Source: Prosthecobacter debontii (GTDB lineage: Bacteria > Verrucomicrobiota > Verrucomicrobiia > Verrucomicrobiales > Akkermansiaceae). Taken from it: 64,000 bases of DNA. Of this stretch, positions 1 to 11,890 are shown piece by piece. The stretch covers positions 1 through 64,000 of the forward strand of contig CAMBTP010000004.1 of NCBI GenBank assembly GCA_945870855.1, written 5' to 3'. The first letter of the stretch is position 1. Every line of letters begins with the position of its first letter. The notes beneath the pieces are model-generated. The model saw only the letters and a list, made by a program, of their open reading frames with translations. It was not told the origin of the DNA and did no database searches. The translations under genes and the position numbers were made by a program.

Positions 1-687
1 GCCCACGGCAAGTGGGCGCCGCCCGCCCGTACGCTCGTCGAAGGCATCCGCAAGATCGGCCCGGCCGATATCGATTTTGCCCGCCGCTTCGGCTTCGCGC
101 TCAAGCACCTCGCCGTCATTCGTCGCGACTTCAAGGCCAACTGGATGACCGTCGGCGTCTACCCTTCCCTTGTCCCTAATCGCGACATCCTTGCACGCGT
201 CTCCGGCGTCAATAACGGCATCACCCTCCGCGGCGACGTTGTCGGCGCCACCACGCTCACCGGCCGCGGCGCCGGCGGCGACGCCACCGCTTCCGCCGTC
301 ATCGGCGACATCGTCGACGCCATCGCTGCTCTCACTGGCCCCATCTCGCAGGCCCTTTCACCCGAAGCCCTCGCCGCCCGCGAGAAAGCCGGCCGCGCCC
401 TGCGCATGGCCTCAATCGACGAGATTGTCTCGCCCTTCTACCTTCGCCTTTCGTTGCTCGACAAGGCCGGCGTGTCCGAAGGCGTCTACCGCATCTTCTC
501 GAAGCACAAGGTGTCGATTGCTCGCGTCATTCAATACGAACACCCGAACCAGGGACGCGGCACCGTCACGCTTTCGACCTACCCGGTCAGCGAACGCAAG
601 ATGTCCGCAGTCTTGACAGAATTACGCCGCCTCAAGACCGTGCTCGAGGAGCCGGTCGTGCTCCGCATCTTCTCTCCCGAATCCTGA
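1..687 (+). CDS. hom: homoserine dehydrogenase, C-terminal part (5' truncated by window edge)
   Basis: The frame is open from base 1 and ends at TGA 685-687, so the N-terminal NAD(P)-binding domain lies outside the window. What remains is the end of the catalytic domain (A-R-T-L-V-E-G-I-R-K-I-G and the G-V-N-N-G-I and T-L-T-G-R-G-A-G-G stretches typical of homoserine dehydrogenase) followed by an ACT-like regulatory domain in roughly the last 75 residues (F-Y-L-R-L-S-L-L-D-K-A-G-V). The enzyme reduces aspartate semialdehyde to homoserine in the threonine/methionine pathway; the ACT domain usually binds threonine. Only 6 bases separate it from aspartate kinase, so the two branch-point enzymes are probably one operon. 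The family call is firm; effector binding is inferred. Confidence 0.93.
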   Translation, partial: AHGKWAPPARTLVEGIRKIGPADIDFARRFGFALKHLAVIRRDFKANWMTVGVYPSLVPNRDILARVSGVNNGITLRGDVVGATTLTGRGAGGDATASAVIGDIVDAIAALTGPISQALSPEALAAREKAGRALRMASIDEIVSPFYLRLSLLDKAGVSEGVYRIFSKHKVSIARVIQYEHPNQGRGTVTLSTYPVSERKMSAVLTELRRLKTVLEEPVVLRIFSPES

Positions 688-693
688 TCTCCG

Positions 694-1911
694 GTGGCCC
701 TCATCGTCCAGAAATACGGCGGCACTTCCGTCGGTACCGTTGACCGCATCCAGAACGTCGCGGCCAAAATCAAGGAACAGTGGTCCAAGGGTAACCGCAT
801 CGTCGTAGTCGTCTCCGCCCGCAGCGGCGTCACCAACGACCTCATCGCCCGCGCCAAGGCCCTGTCGAAGCTCCCCGACGAACGCGAGATGGACGTCCTC
901 ATGGCCGTCGGCGAACAGGAAACCATCGCCCTCACGGTCATGGCGCTCCACGCCATCGGCGTCCCCGCCGTCTCCCGTACCGGCGCCCAGGCTGGCATCT
1001 TCACGGACGACATCCATACCCGCGCCCGCATTACCCGCATCACCGGCGGCGACCTGCTCGCCCGCCTCGACGAAGGTAAAGTCGTCGTGGTCGCCGGCTT
1101 CCAAGGCTGCACGGACGCAGGCGAAGTCACCACCCTCGGCCGCGGAGGCTCGGACCTCACCGCCATTGCCGTCGCCGCCTCCATCAAGGCCGACCTCTGC
1201 CAGATCTACACCGACGTCGACGGCGTCTACACCGCCGACCCGCGCATCGTGCTTAATGCGAGCAAGCTGCCGGAGATCTCCTACGAGGAGATGCTCGAGC
1301 TCGCTTCCAGTGGCTCCAAAGTCATGCAGTCGCGCTCCGTAGAGTTCGCCCAGAAATATAACGTGCCCTTCGAGGTCCGTTCCTCCTTTAACGACCAACC
1401 CGGTACCATCGTGAAAGCCATCGACAAAACCCTCGAAGACGCGGCTATCGCCGGCGTCGCCCTCGACCGCCTGCAGACCCGTGTCACGGTGAATGATCTG
1501 CCGGATAGCCCTCAGGCCCTGTCCGCCCTCTTCGACGACCTCGGCGAAGCCGGCCTGAGCGTCGATATGATCATCAAGAACCTAGGGAAGGACGGCAAAG
1601 CCAACCTAACCTTCTCGGTGACCACCGCCGAATTCTCCCGCGTCGAGGCCGTCGTGGGTCAGACCCTTAAGAAGCTTGGCTCCGGCTCCGTTCGCTCCGC
1701 CGGTGAGATTTCTAAGCTCTCCATCGTGGGAGTCGGCATGATCTCCCACCCCGGCGTTGCCGGCACCCTCTTCAAGGCCCTCGCCTCCGTCGGCATCAAC
1801 AGCGAGCTCATCACGACCTCCGAGATCAAGATCTCTGTCGCGCTGGACCCTGCCAAAGCCGACGCCGCCGTCCGCGCCGTGCATACGGCCTTCGGTCTCG
1901 ACAAGGCCTGA
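694..1911 (+). CDS. lysC: aspartate kinase
   Basis: A 405-residue protein of the monofunctional LysC type. It begins with the amino-acid-kinase signature V-Q-K-Y-G-G-T-S-V-G, has the catalytic core to about residue 240 (including G-R-G-G-S-D-L-T and Y-T-D-V-D-G-V-Y-T-A-D-P), and ends with two ACT domains (S-I-V-G-V-G-M-I-S-H-P-G-V-A and I-T-T-S-E-I-K-I-S-V). It phosphorylates aspartate, the first step towards lysine, threonine and methionine, and the ACT pair normally gives feedback control. The start is GTG at 694, six bases after the homoserine dehydrogenase stop, which places the kinase motif at residue 5 as expected. Length is normal for the family (about 400-410). Confidence 0.95.
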   Translation: MALIVQKYGGTSVGTVDRIQNVAAKIKEQWSKGNRIVVVVSARSGVTNDLIARAKALSKLPDEREMDVLMAVGEQETIALTVMALHAIGVPAVSRTGAQAGIFTDDIHTRARITRITGGDLLARLDEGKVVVVAGFQGCTDAGEVTTLGRGGSDLTAIAVAASIKADLCQIYTDVDGVYTADPRIVLNASKLPEISYEEMLELASSGSKVMQSRSVEFAQKYNVPFEVRSSFNDQPGTIVKAIDKTLEDAAIAGVALDRLQTRVTVNDLPDSPQALSALFDDLGEAGLSVDMIIKNLGKDGKANLTFSVTTAEFSRVEAVVGQTLKKLGSGSVRSAGEISKLSIVGVGMISHPGVAGTLFKALASVGINSELITTSEIKISVALDPAKADAAVRAVHTAFGLDKA

Positions 1912-1961
1912 GCCGGCACTCGCCTCTTGCCCGCCAGCCCGCTCCGACCATATTCGGGGCG

Positions 1962-4769
1962 ATGCTACGGTTCACCCTAGCCACCTTCCTTACCCTCGGC
2001 ACCTTGCTGCCGAGTCAGGTCGCGTCGCAGGACCTCCCGCCGAACCTCATCACGGCCAACGCCAGCGTCAGCCCGGGCGACCAGCCCGATCGCCGGACGC
2101 TACTCGCATTGGCCGACCAAGCCTTGGCCGCTGGCCTCTCGTCGACGGCCTCTGGCTTCTACGCCCAGCTGCTCGCCGAACCGAAACTCAGCGAGCAGGA
2201 TCGCGAGCATGCGGGACTGGGCCTTTCCGCGGCCTACATCGAACGCACCCGCACGGCTGAAGCCAAGGCGACGGTGAAGTTCCTCCCCAAGTCACCCCGT
2301 AAGGCACTGCGCGAAGGCCTCATCGCGCTCCTCGAAAATGATCTCGATGGCGCCCGGGCCTTCGCAACCGAACTCAACCTCACCACCCTCCCCGCCCACG
2401 AGATTGCCTGGGGTCATGCGCTCCGCTGGATGGTTGCCGGTGCCCAGAACGATAACTTCAATATCAACCTCGCGCAGGAAGCCATCGCCCGCATGGCGGT
2501 CTCCGAAGAGCAACGTCAACGCATCGAAGTCCTCGGTTACCGCGCGATGATTGTCGCGGGTAAGGTCGATGAGCGCACCATCACGGCGCTCAGTGAGCTC
2601 GCCTCCGATGCCAAAGGCACGCCACTCGCCTTCGACTACGCGCGCAATCTCGCACTCGCCCAAGCCCACCTCAAGCGCCCACAGGATGCGGCCAAGGCTC
2701 TCGCCAACGCAGGCACCTTGCCCCCCTCACGGCAAGCAGAGGCGGATCTCCTCGCCGGCCTGATTCTTGGAGCGGACAATGCCGAAGGACGCGAACGACT
2801 CAAGGAGGCCGCCCGCAATCCCGCCAACGTTGCCCTGCGCCTCACGGCCCTACGCGCCTTGGTCAGCGCTGCTGCCCCCGATAATGTCCCGGCAGCGAAC
2901 GCCGCAGGGACACCCCCAAAGTCCGTCGACAGGAAGGCCATCGCCAACGAGGTGAATGACTTCCTGCTGCGCCGCAATCCGGGCCAGCTCTCTTACTACT
3001 GCCCCCGCGACCTCAAGGTCCTCGATTCCATCCATCTCGCGCGGGCCCAGTTGATGCTGTTTGCGGGGAGTCGCGAGAAAGCCCGCCAAGCGGCCGAAGA
3101 TTTACTCAAGGACGTCCCCGCTAGCCCCCTCGTGAGCGAAGCCATCCGGACCCTCGCCATCGCGGCCTGGGGCGATGGCTCCTATCGTCTCGCCGCCACT
3201 CACCTCACAACATTGGCCGAAGGCAGCGTCGAACCCGAACGCACGAAACTACGCATCGCTGCCGCCGACTGCCTCTTCCTCTCCAAGGATTTCATCCTCG
3301 CGGAGAAAGCCTACGCAACAATCCAGAAGGACGCCGCCGACACCAACCTCGTCGAGGACGCATTCCACCAACGCGTGCTCTGCCTCATTGAGACCAGCGA
3401 CGATATTGGCGCTTGGAACCGCACCACAGAAGTCATCGAAGAAGCGGCGCGTTCGAATCGCACACCAACGCGCATCCCGGTCTGGTCGGCCATCTGGAGC
3501 CTCGTCGAGGATATGCGCAAAGCCCATCGCCCGGCCGACGCTGAACGCTTACTGGCCCGACTCGCCCCGCTCACCCAAGGCGCTCAAATCGATTACGAAC
3601 TGCGTTTCACTTGGCAGCGTGCACTCCTGGCCATCGCGAATAATAATCCCGCCGAGGCGAGTCGGCTGGCCGGCGTCATCGATCGCAGGCTCTCCAATCT
3701 CCCTGTCGGGGACACCCCTTCTGACCTGAGTAAAGCCGTGCCGGAACTCCGCGGACACGCTGCGCTCCTGAAGGCACGCACTGCGCTCAATGCTGGCGCC
3801 GCGAAAGGGCTCGACGAACTCGTCGAGCTGCGCCGGCAATTCGGTAAAGTCCCCGCCGCGGCGGCATCCTACCTCGTCGAAGGCCGCCATCTGGCCTCCG
3901 TCGGTCGCAACGCCGAAGCCCAAGCGCGCTTCGAATCCCTCGCCAAGGAATTTGCAGGCCAGGCCGCCCTCGCCGAATTCGCGGCCCTCGGCCTTTACGA
4001 AGCCGCTGAACAGGCCGCGCTCCAGGCGCCGACCGATGGCGAAAATAAGCTGAAGGATGCCGTCGAACTCCTGGAACGTTTCACCGAGACTTACCCCCAG
4101 AACCCTTTAATCTTCCGCGTGTCGCTTCGTCGCGCCGAGATTCTCCGCTCGCTTGGCCAGTTCGATAAATCCCTGCTCGTGCTCGAAGGCCTGATCCGCG
4201 ATAAGCCGCTCGATCCTTCCCGCCCACAGGCTGAGATGGCCCGCGCCGACTCACTCTTCGGGCTCGCTCAATTACGCCGCGACCGCAATGGCCAGCTCGA
4301 CCGTCAACGCATCTCGCGCGCGGCCGCCGCCTACGAACGTATCGCCGAGGCTTGGTCCAAGGACTCCAACGAAGTGCAGATCGAAGCTTGGTACAAGTGG
4401 GCGCTCACGCTGGTCGAGCGCTCGCGAACCGAGACCGGCCTCGAAGCCACCGCAACGCGGGGCGAAGCCCGTAAGGTCCTCGTCCGCACCCTGGGTGCGC
4501 TCCGTGAAGCGACCGCCCGGGTCGCCGCAGACACCGCAGGCAAGCTCTCCTCCGAAGGTCGCCTGTGGCTTTCGCGCTCGGTACTCCTGATGGCCGAGAC
4601 CTGCGAGCTGGATGGCGACCGCGCCGAAGCCATCGCCGCCTACAGCATCATCGTGAACATTAACCAAGGGCAACCTGCCGCGCAGTCGCGCCTCCCGGGA
4701 CAGTCCACCGCCGAAAGCAAACTTGCGACCCTCCGCAATTCATCGTCCAATCCTTCTAAGCCCCAATGA
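1962..4769 (+). CDS. exported TPR-like helical-repeat protein
   Basis: A 935-residue protein. Residues 1-22 form a signal peptide (charged start, hydrophobic T-L-A-T-F-L-T-L-G-T-L-L, cleavage probably after V-A-S). The rest is almost entirely Ala/Leu/Glu-rich helices arranged as degenerate tetratricopeptide-type repeats, for example A-E-I-L-R-S-L-G-Q-F-D-K-S-L-L-V-L-E near residue 730. No enzyme motif is seen. Its last four bases overlap the start of an ExbB/TolQ-like gene (ATGA), followed by an ExbD/TolR-like gene. I infer a periplasmic or envelope scaffold working with this proton-driven membrane pair. The exact partner is unknown. Confidence 0.85.
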   Translation: MLRFTLATFLTLGTLLPSQVASQDLPPNLITANASVSPGDQPDRRTLLALADQALAAGLSSTASGFYAQLLAEPKLSEQDREHAGLGLSAAYIERTRTAEAKATVKFLPKSPRKALREGLIALLENDLDGARAFATELNLTTLPAHEIAWGHALRWMVAGAQNDNFNINLAQEAIARMAVSEEQRQRIEVLGYRAMIVAGKVDERTITALSELASDAKGTPLAFDYARNLALAQAHLKRPQDAAKALANAGTLPPSRQAEADLLAGLILGADNAEGRERLKEAARNPANVALRLTALRALVSAAAPDNVPAANAAGTPPKSVDRKAIANEVNDFLLRRNPGQLSYYCPRDLKVLDSIHLARAQLMLFAGSREKARQAAEDLLKDVPASPLVSEAIRTLAIAAWGDGSYRLAATHLTTLAEGSVEPERTKLRIAAADCLFLSKDFILAEKAYATIQKDAADTNLVEDAFHQRVLCLIETSDDIGAWNRTTEVIEEAARSNRTPTRIPVWSAIWSLVEDMRKAHRPADAERLLARLAPLTQGAQIDYELRFTWQRALLAIANNNPAEASRLAGVIDRRLSNLPVGDTPSDLSKAVPELRGHAALLKARTALNAGAAKGLDELVELRRQFGKVPAAAASYLVEGRHLASVGRNAEAQARFESLAKEFAGQAALAEFAALGLYEAAEQAALQAPTDGENKLKDAVELLERFTETYPQNPLIFRVSLRRAEILRSLGQFDKSLLVLEGLIRDKPLDPSRPQAEMARADSLFGLAQLRRDRNGQLDRQRISRAAAAYERIAEAWSKDSNEVQIEAWYKWALTLVERSRTETGLEATATRGEARKVLVRTLGALREATARVAADTAGKLSSEGRLWLSRSVLLMAETCELDGDRAEAIAAYSIIVNINQGQPAAQSRLPGQSTAESKLATLRNSSSNPSKPQ

Positions 4770-5407
4770 GCAGCCGCTTCTCCTTCCCTTTCGACGCCGG
4801 CCCCTTCGTCTGGCTGCTCCTGCTCCTCGCCTTCCTTGCCCTCGTCTTCGTCGTCGAACGTGCGATGTTCCTCCACCGCGGCCTGGTGCTTTCCTCTGAC
4901 TTCATTGAAGGCGTCCGCAATAACCTGCGCGCCGGCCGGCCACTCGAAGCTCTGGCCGCCTGCGAAGAATCCCCCGGTCCGGTGCCGCGCGTGGTCAAAG
5001 CCGCCCTACTCCGCTCGGCCAGCGGCGAAGAAGCCATGCGTGCCGCCGCCACCGAAGCCGCCTTGCTCGAGTTACCCGTCCTCGAACGTCGCCTCGGCTC
5101 CATCGCCTCCATCGGCCGCGTCGCCCCGATGCTTGGTCTGGCCGGCGCCATCTTCTCAGGCTTCAACCTCACTTCTGCCCTGCGCGACGGGAGCGTCTAT
5201 GCCTCCGCCGCTGGCCTCCTGACAGAAGTTCAGGCCGCTCTCGCCACCGCGGGCTTCGCCATGATCATCGCCGCCGCTTGCGCAATAGCCCACCACTTCC
5301 TCGTTGGGCGCGTTCGCTCAATTGTCACCGAGATGGAAATCGCGGCCCATTCCATCATCACCTTCGTGCGCCACGAGCTGCCCGAGGAGAAACCTCGCCA
5401 AAGCTGA
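4766..5407 (+). CDS. MotA/TolQ/ExbB proton channel family protein
   Basis: A 213-residue membrane protein with a first hydrophobic segment at residues 10-30 (F-V-W-L-L-L-L-L-A-F-L-A-L-V-F-V-V) and two more near 110-135 and 150-185. The stretch R-R-L-G-S-I-A-S-I-G-R-V-A-P-M-L-G-L-A-G is the family signature ending in the L-G-L-x-G motif, and a later T-A-G-F-A-M-I-I-A-A segment matches the third helix. ExbB-type proteins form a pentameric proton channel in the inner membrane that energises an envelope process through an ExbD partner. It overlaps the preceding repeat protein by 4 bp and is followed one base later by the ExbD-like gene. The Tol-Pal, TonB or another specialised role cannot be decided here. 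Confidence 0.88.
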   Translation: MSSRFSFPFDAGPFVWLLLLLAFLALVFVVERAMFLHRGLVLSSDFIEGVRNNLRAGRPLEALAACEESPGPVPRVVKAALLRSASGEEAMRAAATEAALLELPVLERRLGSIASIGRVAPMLGLAGAIFSGFNLTSALRDGSVYASAAGLLTEVQAALATAGFAMIIAAACAIAHHFLVGRVRSIVTEMEIAAHSIITFVRHELPEEKPRQS

Positions 5408-5408
5408 G

Positions 5409-5870
5409 ATGCGGACGCCCCTGGGAGTCCTGGAAAAAGTCCGTCCCGCCGAACAGGGCTTGGATTTCATCCCGTTGGCTCTTGCCCTGGTCTGCGCGGC
5501 GCTCACCTACGTCCTTTCCGCCGAATTCGTCTTTGCTCCCGGCATGTATGTAGGCTTCGACGAGCGCGCAGGGGCGGTCTCGCCCACCATGAAGACGCCC
5601 AAGCTGGTTTCGGGCGACATGGCTCGGACCTCCCTGACGGTGACCCTCGTCTCTGCCCGCGGTGCCGGCGTGTTCGTGGTCGCCGGTCGCGTGGTCGACC
5701 GCGAAGGCCTTGAACTCGAACTCCGCCGCGTCGCCGCCAAGGGTGGCTCCACTCGTCCAGTCCTGATCAAAGCGGATGCTTCGTTGACCATGCAGAGCTT
5801 CCTCGAAGTCTGCGAACTCGCCCGTAAAGCGGGCTTCCCCGGCGTTCTGGTCGCGGCCGACGAACGTTGA
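5409..5870 (+). CDS. ExbD/TolR-like protein
   Basis: A 153-residue protein with a short cytoplasmic start, one membrane segment at about residues 20-38 (L-A-L-A-L-V-C-A-A-L-T-Y-V-L) and a periplasmic domain with the typical ExbD ending (V-L-I-K-A-D-A-S-L-T-M-Q-S-F-L-E-V and a final A-G-F-P-G-V-L-V-A). The Asp usually found just before or in the helix is present as D-F at residues 19-20. The ATG at 5409 is chosen because it lies one base after the ExbB stop; the open frame extends upstream inside exbB but that part is a shadow. It completes a three-gene envelope unit with the two preceding genes. Confidence 0.82.
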   Translation: MRTPLGVLEKVRPAEQGLDFIPLALALVCAALTYVLSAEFVFAPGMYVGFDERAGAVSPTMKTPKLVSGDMARTSLTVTLVSARGAGVFVVAGRVVDREGLELELRRVAAKGGSTRPVLIKADASLTMQSFLEVCELARKAGFPGVLVAADER

Positions 5871-5915
5871 TTCGCGGTTGCCACGGGTAAGTCGGGTAGA
5901 ACATTCTCCGGCCAA

Positions 5916-6677
5916 GTGTCCTCCCCTGCGCCCATCGTCTCCGCCAATCCCGTGCCGCCGCGTCACATCGGCATCATCATGGACGGCAACGGACGCTGGG
6001 CCGCCGCCAAGGGCCTCCCCCGGCTCGAAGGACATCGCCGTGGTGCCGAACGGCTGATCGAGATCATCGATGCCTGCATCGACGGCGGTATCGGCACGCT
6101 CACGGTCTTCGCCTTCTCGGCCGAGAACTGGAAGCGCCCGCTCGAGGAAGTCAGCGGTCTCTTCAAGCTCGGCGAGTGGATTCTCCGCGCTCACCTCGCC
6201 CGCCTCGAGAAACGTAACGTGCGGCTCCGCGTCATCGGCGACATTAGCGCCCTTCCTGAATTCGTCCGCGTCCCGCTCGAGGACGTCATCAAATCCACCA
6301 AGGACAACACGGCCTTCACCTTAGTGGTCGCACTCAACTACGGCGCCCGCCAAGAAATCGTGTCCGCCGCTCAATCGCTCGCCGCTGACGTCGCGGCAGG
6401 TAAACTCTCTCCTGCGGAAGTAGATTGGTCGGCGGTCGAGACGCGCCTGCAGACCGCTGGCATGCCTGACCCTGATCTCATCATTCGCACGTCAGGCGAA
6501 TTCCGCCTCAGTAATTTCCTGCTACTTCAATCGGCCTACGCCGAAATCGTTTTCGCCTCGGTCTTCTGGCCCGACTTCGACAAGGCGCAACTCCAGCTCG
6601 CGCTCGCCGAATACGCCAAGCGTGAACGGCGCTTCGGCCAGACTCGCGAGCAGATCCAGACCCCCACCCAAGCATGA
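5916..6677 (+). CDS. uppS: isoprenyl transferase (undecaprenyl diphosphate synthase)
   Basis: A 253-residue cis-prenyltransferase. It contains H-I-G-I-I-M-D-G-N-G-R-W-A near residue 22, with the catalytic Asp and the diphosphate-binding loop, then F-A-F-S-A-E-N-W-K-R-P, and R-T-S-G-E-F-R-L-S-N-F-L-L-L-Q near residue 190, all conserved in the family. It makes the C55 lipid carrier for peptidoglycan and other envelope polymers. The start is taken as GTG at 5916; the conserved core starts about 18 residues later. It overlaps cdsA by 4 bp (ATGA), the common uppS-cdsA arrangement. Confidence 0.95.
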   Translation: MSSPAPIVSANPVPPRHIGIIMDGNGRWAAAKGLPRLEGHRRGAERLIEIIDACIDGGIGTLTVFAFSAENWKRPLEEVSGLFKLGEWILRAHLARLEKRNVRLRVIGDISALPEFVRVPLEDVIKSTKDNTAFTLVVALNYGARQEIVSAAQSLAADVAAGKLSPAEVDWSAVETRLQTAGMPDPDLIIRTSGEFRLSNFLLLQSAYAEIVFASVFWPDFDKAQLQLALAEYAKRERRFGQTREQIQTPTQA

Positions 6678-7558
6678 AAGACCGCGCTTTCAGCACCATC
6701 GGCCTCTGGGTCGTCGTCGGCCTCGTCATCTGGGTCGGCGGTTTCTTTTCCGTCGCCGAACAAGCCTCCTTCGGCCTGCTCGCGCTCATCATCTGCGCCG
6801 CGCAGTATGAGTTTTATCAGCTGGTTCGCTCTATCCCCGGAGTCGGCCGTCCCCACCTTTCCGGCATCGTCGCCGGTTTCGCCCTCCACTTTGGCCTATT
6901 CTTCCTTGCGGCCGAAGAAGCCCGCTCAAACTACTTGCTCACCGGCGGTGCGTTGCTCGTCGGCCTGCACCTCCTCTCCCTCCTGCGCCATCCTGGCGAG
7001 GTCCCGATGCTCCTACGCCGTTTCCCGACGCTGTACGGCTTCGCTTACCTGCCCTTCATGCTGGCCTCGCTCATCGCCATCGCACGCATGAAGGATGGCC
7101 ATCTGCTCACCGCGCAGTCCGTCGGGCTCTATTACGTCGTCTGGGTCTTCGTCGCCACGAAGTTTACCGACGTCGGCGGGCTACTCATCGGCGTGCCGTT
7201 CGGTAAGCATAAGATTGCCCCGACCATCAGCCCAGCCAAGAGCTGGGAAGGCTGCATCGGCGGACTCGCCGCTTCCGCAGGAGCTTCCGCGCTTTTCGCT
7301 TGGCTGCTCCGCGACGGATTTGGCATCAGCTTCATGGTCCCTTGGAAGGCCGCGATATTGGCACTGCCGATTGCGGTACTCAGCATCCCCTCCGACCTCA
7401 TCGAGTCCGTCTTCAAGCGACTCGCCGGCGTGAAGGATTCCGGCGCGACGATCCCTGGCATCGGCGGCGCGCTCGATCTCATCGACAGCATGGTGCTCAC
7501 CTCGCCCGTCGCCTTGATCCTGCTGTCCTACTTCCTCGATTGGGCTAAGCGCGGCTAA
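6674..7558 (+). CDS. cdsA: phosphatidate cytidylyltransferase
   Basis: A 294-residue polytopic membrane protein with about seven hydrophobic segments. The C-terminal part carries the CDP-alcohol signature: K-F-T-D-V-G-G-L-L-I-G, the S-P-A-K-S-W-E-G stretch, and R-L-A-G-V-K-D-S-G followed by I-P-G-I-G-G-A-L-D-L-I-D-S. The enzyme converts phosphatidate and CTP to CDP-diacylglycerol, the precursor of all phospholipids. It overlaps uppS by 4 bp and miaA by 1 bp (TAATG), so the three are very likely translated from one mRNA. Confidence 0.94.
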   Translation: MKDRAFSTIGLWVVVGLVIWVGGFFSVAEQASFGLLALIICAAQYEFYQLVRSIPGVGRPHLSGIVAGFALHFGLFFLAAEEARSNYLLTGGALLVGLHLLSLLRHPGEVPMLLRRFPTLYGFAYLPFMLASLIAIARMKDGHLLTAQSVGLYYVVWVFVATKFTDVGGLLIGVPFGKHKIAPTISPAKSWEGCIGGLAASAGASALFAWLLRDGFGISFMVPWKAAILALPIAVLSIPSDLIESVFKRLAGVKDSGATIPGIGGALDLIDSMVLTSPVALILLSYFLDWAKRG

Positions 7559-8448
7559 TGACCGTACCCGCGCCAGCGATTCACGTGCTGACGGGGCCGA
7601 CCGCCGTCGGCAAGACGGAGACTGCGCTACGCTGGGCCGAAAAGAATGACGCGGAGATAATTTCCTGCGATTCCGTCTGCGTGTATCGCGGGATGGATGT
7701 CGGTTCGGCCAAGCCGACGCCGGAAGAACAGCGCCGCGTCCGCCATCACGGCCTCGATCTGGTCGACCCGAGCGAGCGCTACTCCGTTTCGCAATACGTC
7801 GATATGGCGCGGACGGCGATCGCCGCCGCACACGGCCGCGGCAAGCGCGTCTTGGTCACCGGCGGCAGCGGCTTCTACCTGGCCGCCTTCTTTGGACCGG
7901 TCACCGATGAACTCGAGATTCCCCAGGCCATCACCGACGAAGTCAGGACTCTTCAACGCCAAGGGCTAGCCTCTCTTTTGCTCCGCCTTCGCGAAATTGA
8001 GGGACAGGAGCTCCCCGGGTGGCTCGATATCCAAAACCCAATCCGCATCGCCAAGGCCCTCGAACGCCGCCTGGCCTCCGGCCGGACCCTGGACTCCCTG
8101 CGTGATGAGTTCCTGACCCGCCGCGGACCTTTCGCCGATCACCCGGTCACCTTCGAACTTCTCGAACGACCCGACGAAGAACTAAAGGCAAGGATTGCCA
8201 GCCGTACGGCCGCCATGCTGCACGATGGCATCATTGAGGAGTCCGAACGCCTCTTGGCGCTGAATCTGGACCCCGAACTGACATCGTCCCGCGCGGTGGG
8301 TTATCGGGCCGTCATGGACTGGCTGGAGGGCGGGAAACGTGTAGCGGTGAGCGGTCTGGCTGAACGCATCAACCTCGATACCTGGGCCTTGGTCAGGAAA
8401 CAGCGTAAGTGGTTCCGCAGGTTAGGGTTAGCCAAAGAGACGGAATAA
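7558..8448 (+). CDS. miaA: tRNA dimethylallyltransferase
   Basis: A 296-residue protein with the P-loop G-P-T-A-V-G-K-T-E at residues 12-20, followed by the I-I-S-C-D-S-V-x-V-Y-R-G-M-D-V-G-S-A-K motif that binds substrate (usual form S-D-S-x-Q-V-Y; here C replaces the first variable residue). H-H-G-L-D-L-V-D-P and G-G-S-G-F-Y also match. MiaA adds a dimethylallyl group to A37 of tRNAs reading U-starting codons. The length is normal. It is the last gene of the uppS-cdsA-miaA unit and starts within the cdsA stop codon. Confidence 0.94.
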   Translation: MTVPAPAIHVLTGPTAVGKTETALRWAEKNDAEIISCDSVCVYRGMDVGSAKPTPEEQRRVRHHGLDLVDPSERYSVSQYVDMARTAIAAAHGRGKRVLVTGGSGFYLAAFFGPVTDELEIPQAITDEVRTLQRQGLASLLLRLREIEGQELPGWLDIQNPIRIAKALERRLASGRTLDSLRDEFLTRRGPFADHPVTFELLERPDEELKARIASRTAAMLHDGIIEESERLLALNLDPELTSSRAVGYRAVMDWLEGGKRVAVSGLAERINLDTWALVRKQRKWFRRLGLAKETE

Positions 8449-8588
8449 TTACGATTTACCCCGTTTTCCGGCTAAACACCTTCGCCCTGTGTTAAAAAAG
8501 GGTCATTTATGGCATTTTGCCGCCTCCATCCTTGCAAGCCCCTATTTTTTGACCAATTTCTGCGTCGCACCCCCTACCCACCCAAACC

Positions 8589-9089
8589 ATGCCCCTCAAA
8601 CTTGGCCAGCCTCTCCCTGAAATCACCCTCAAGCAAGGCATACTTGGTGCCGATGGAAAAGTCGGCCTGGTCGACGTCAGCCTCCGCCGCAATGTTGGCA
8701 AGGGCAAGACCGTCATCCTCTTCGTCCCCCTCGCCTTCACGGGCGTCTGCACCGACGAGCTCTGCAAGGTGACCGGCCTCCTCGACGAGTACAAGAAGCT
8801 CGGCGCCGACGTGATCGCCATCTCGGTCGACTCTCCCTTCGCCCAGGAAGCCTGGGCCAAGCAGGCTGGCATCAACCTCACCCTCGTCTCGGACTTCAAC
8901 CGCGTCGCCCTCAAGGCCTTCAAGGTCAAGGATACCCGCGTGATTCCTGAGAAGACTGGCCTCCTCAACGTGGCCAAGCGCTCCGTCTTCGTGGCCGATA
9001 AGGCCGGCAACGTGATCCACTCCGAAGTGAAGCGCGACCCGGCTTCCATGCCGAACTTCGCCAAGATCAAGAAGGCCGTCGAAGCCTAA
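8589..9089 (+). CDS. peroxiredoxin (AhpC/TSA family)
   Basis: A 166-residue thioredoxin-fold peroxidase. The active-site stretch is P-L-A-F-T-G-V-C-T-D-E-L-C at residues 47-59: Pro47, Thr51 and Cys54 are the P-x-x-x-T-x-x-C catalytic motif. A second Cys at 59, five residues on, has the spacing found in BCP/PrxQ-type enzymes that form an intramolecular disulphide, so an atypical 2-Cys mechanism is possible (inference). It reduces hydrogen peroxide or organic peroxides. Lys is almost always AAG and most codons are C-ending, suggesting high expression. A strong terminator follows directly. Conserved C-terminal Arg context and length fit the family. Confidence 0.9.
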   Translation: MPLKLGQPLPEITLKQGILGADGKVGLVDVSLRRNVGKGKTVILFVPLAFTGVCTDELCKVTGLLDEYKKLGADVIAISVDSPFAQEAWAKQAGINLTLVSDFNRVALKAFKVKDTRVIPEKTGLLNVAKRSVFVADKAGNVIHSEVKRDPASMPNFAKIKKAVEA

Positions 9090-9109
9090 TCGTCAGCTAG
9101 GCTTATTTG

Positions 9110-9148
9110 AAGGCGGTCGGGCTTGCCCCGACCGCCTTCTTTGCTTTT
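9110..9148 (+). terminator. rho-independent terminator after the peroxiredoxin gene
   Basis: A perfect 12-bp stem (AAGGCGGTCGGG at 9110-9121 pairing with 9127-9138), a 5-nt loop and a T-rich tail (CTTTGCTTTT). It lies 21 bp after the peroxiredoxin stop and 54 bp before the acnA start. Confidence 0.85.
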
Positions 9149-9202
9149 GGCTACCTGCCTGCCCATCCGCGGCGACGAACCCTTTACATCACACACCACA
9201 CC

Positions 9203-11890
<2,688 letters not shown>
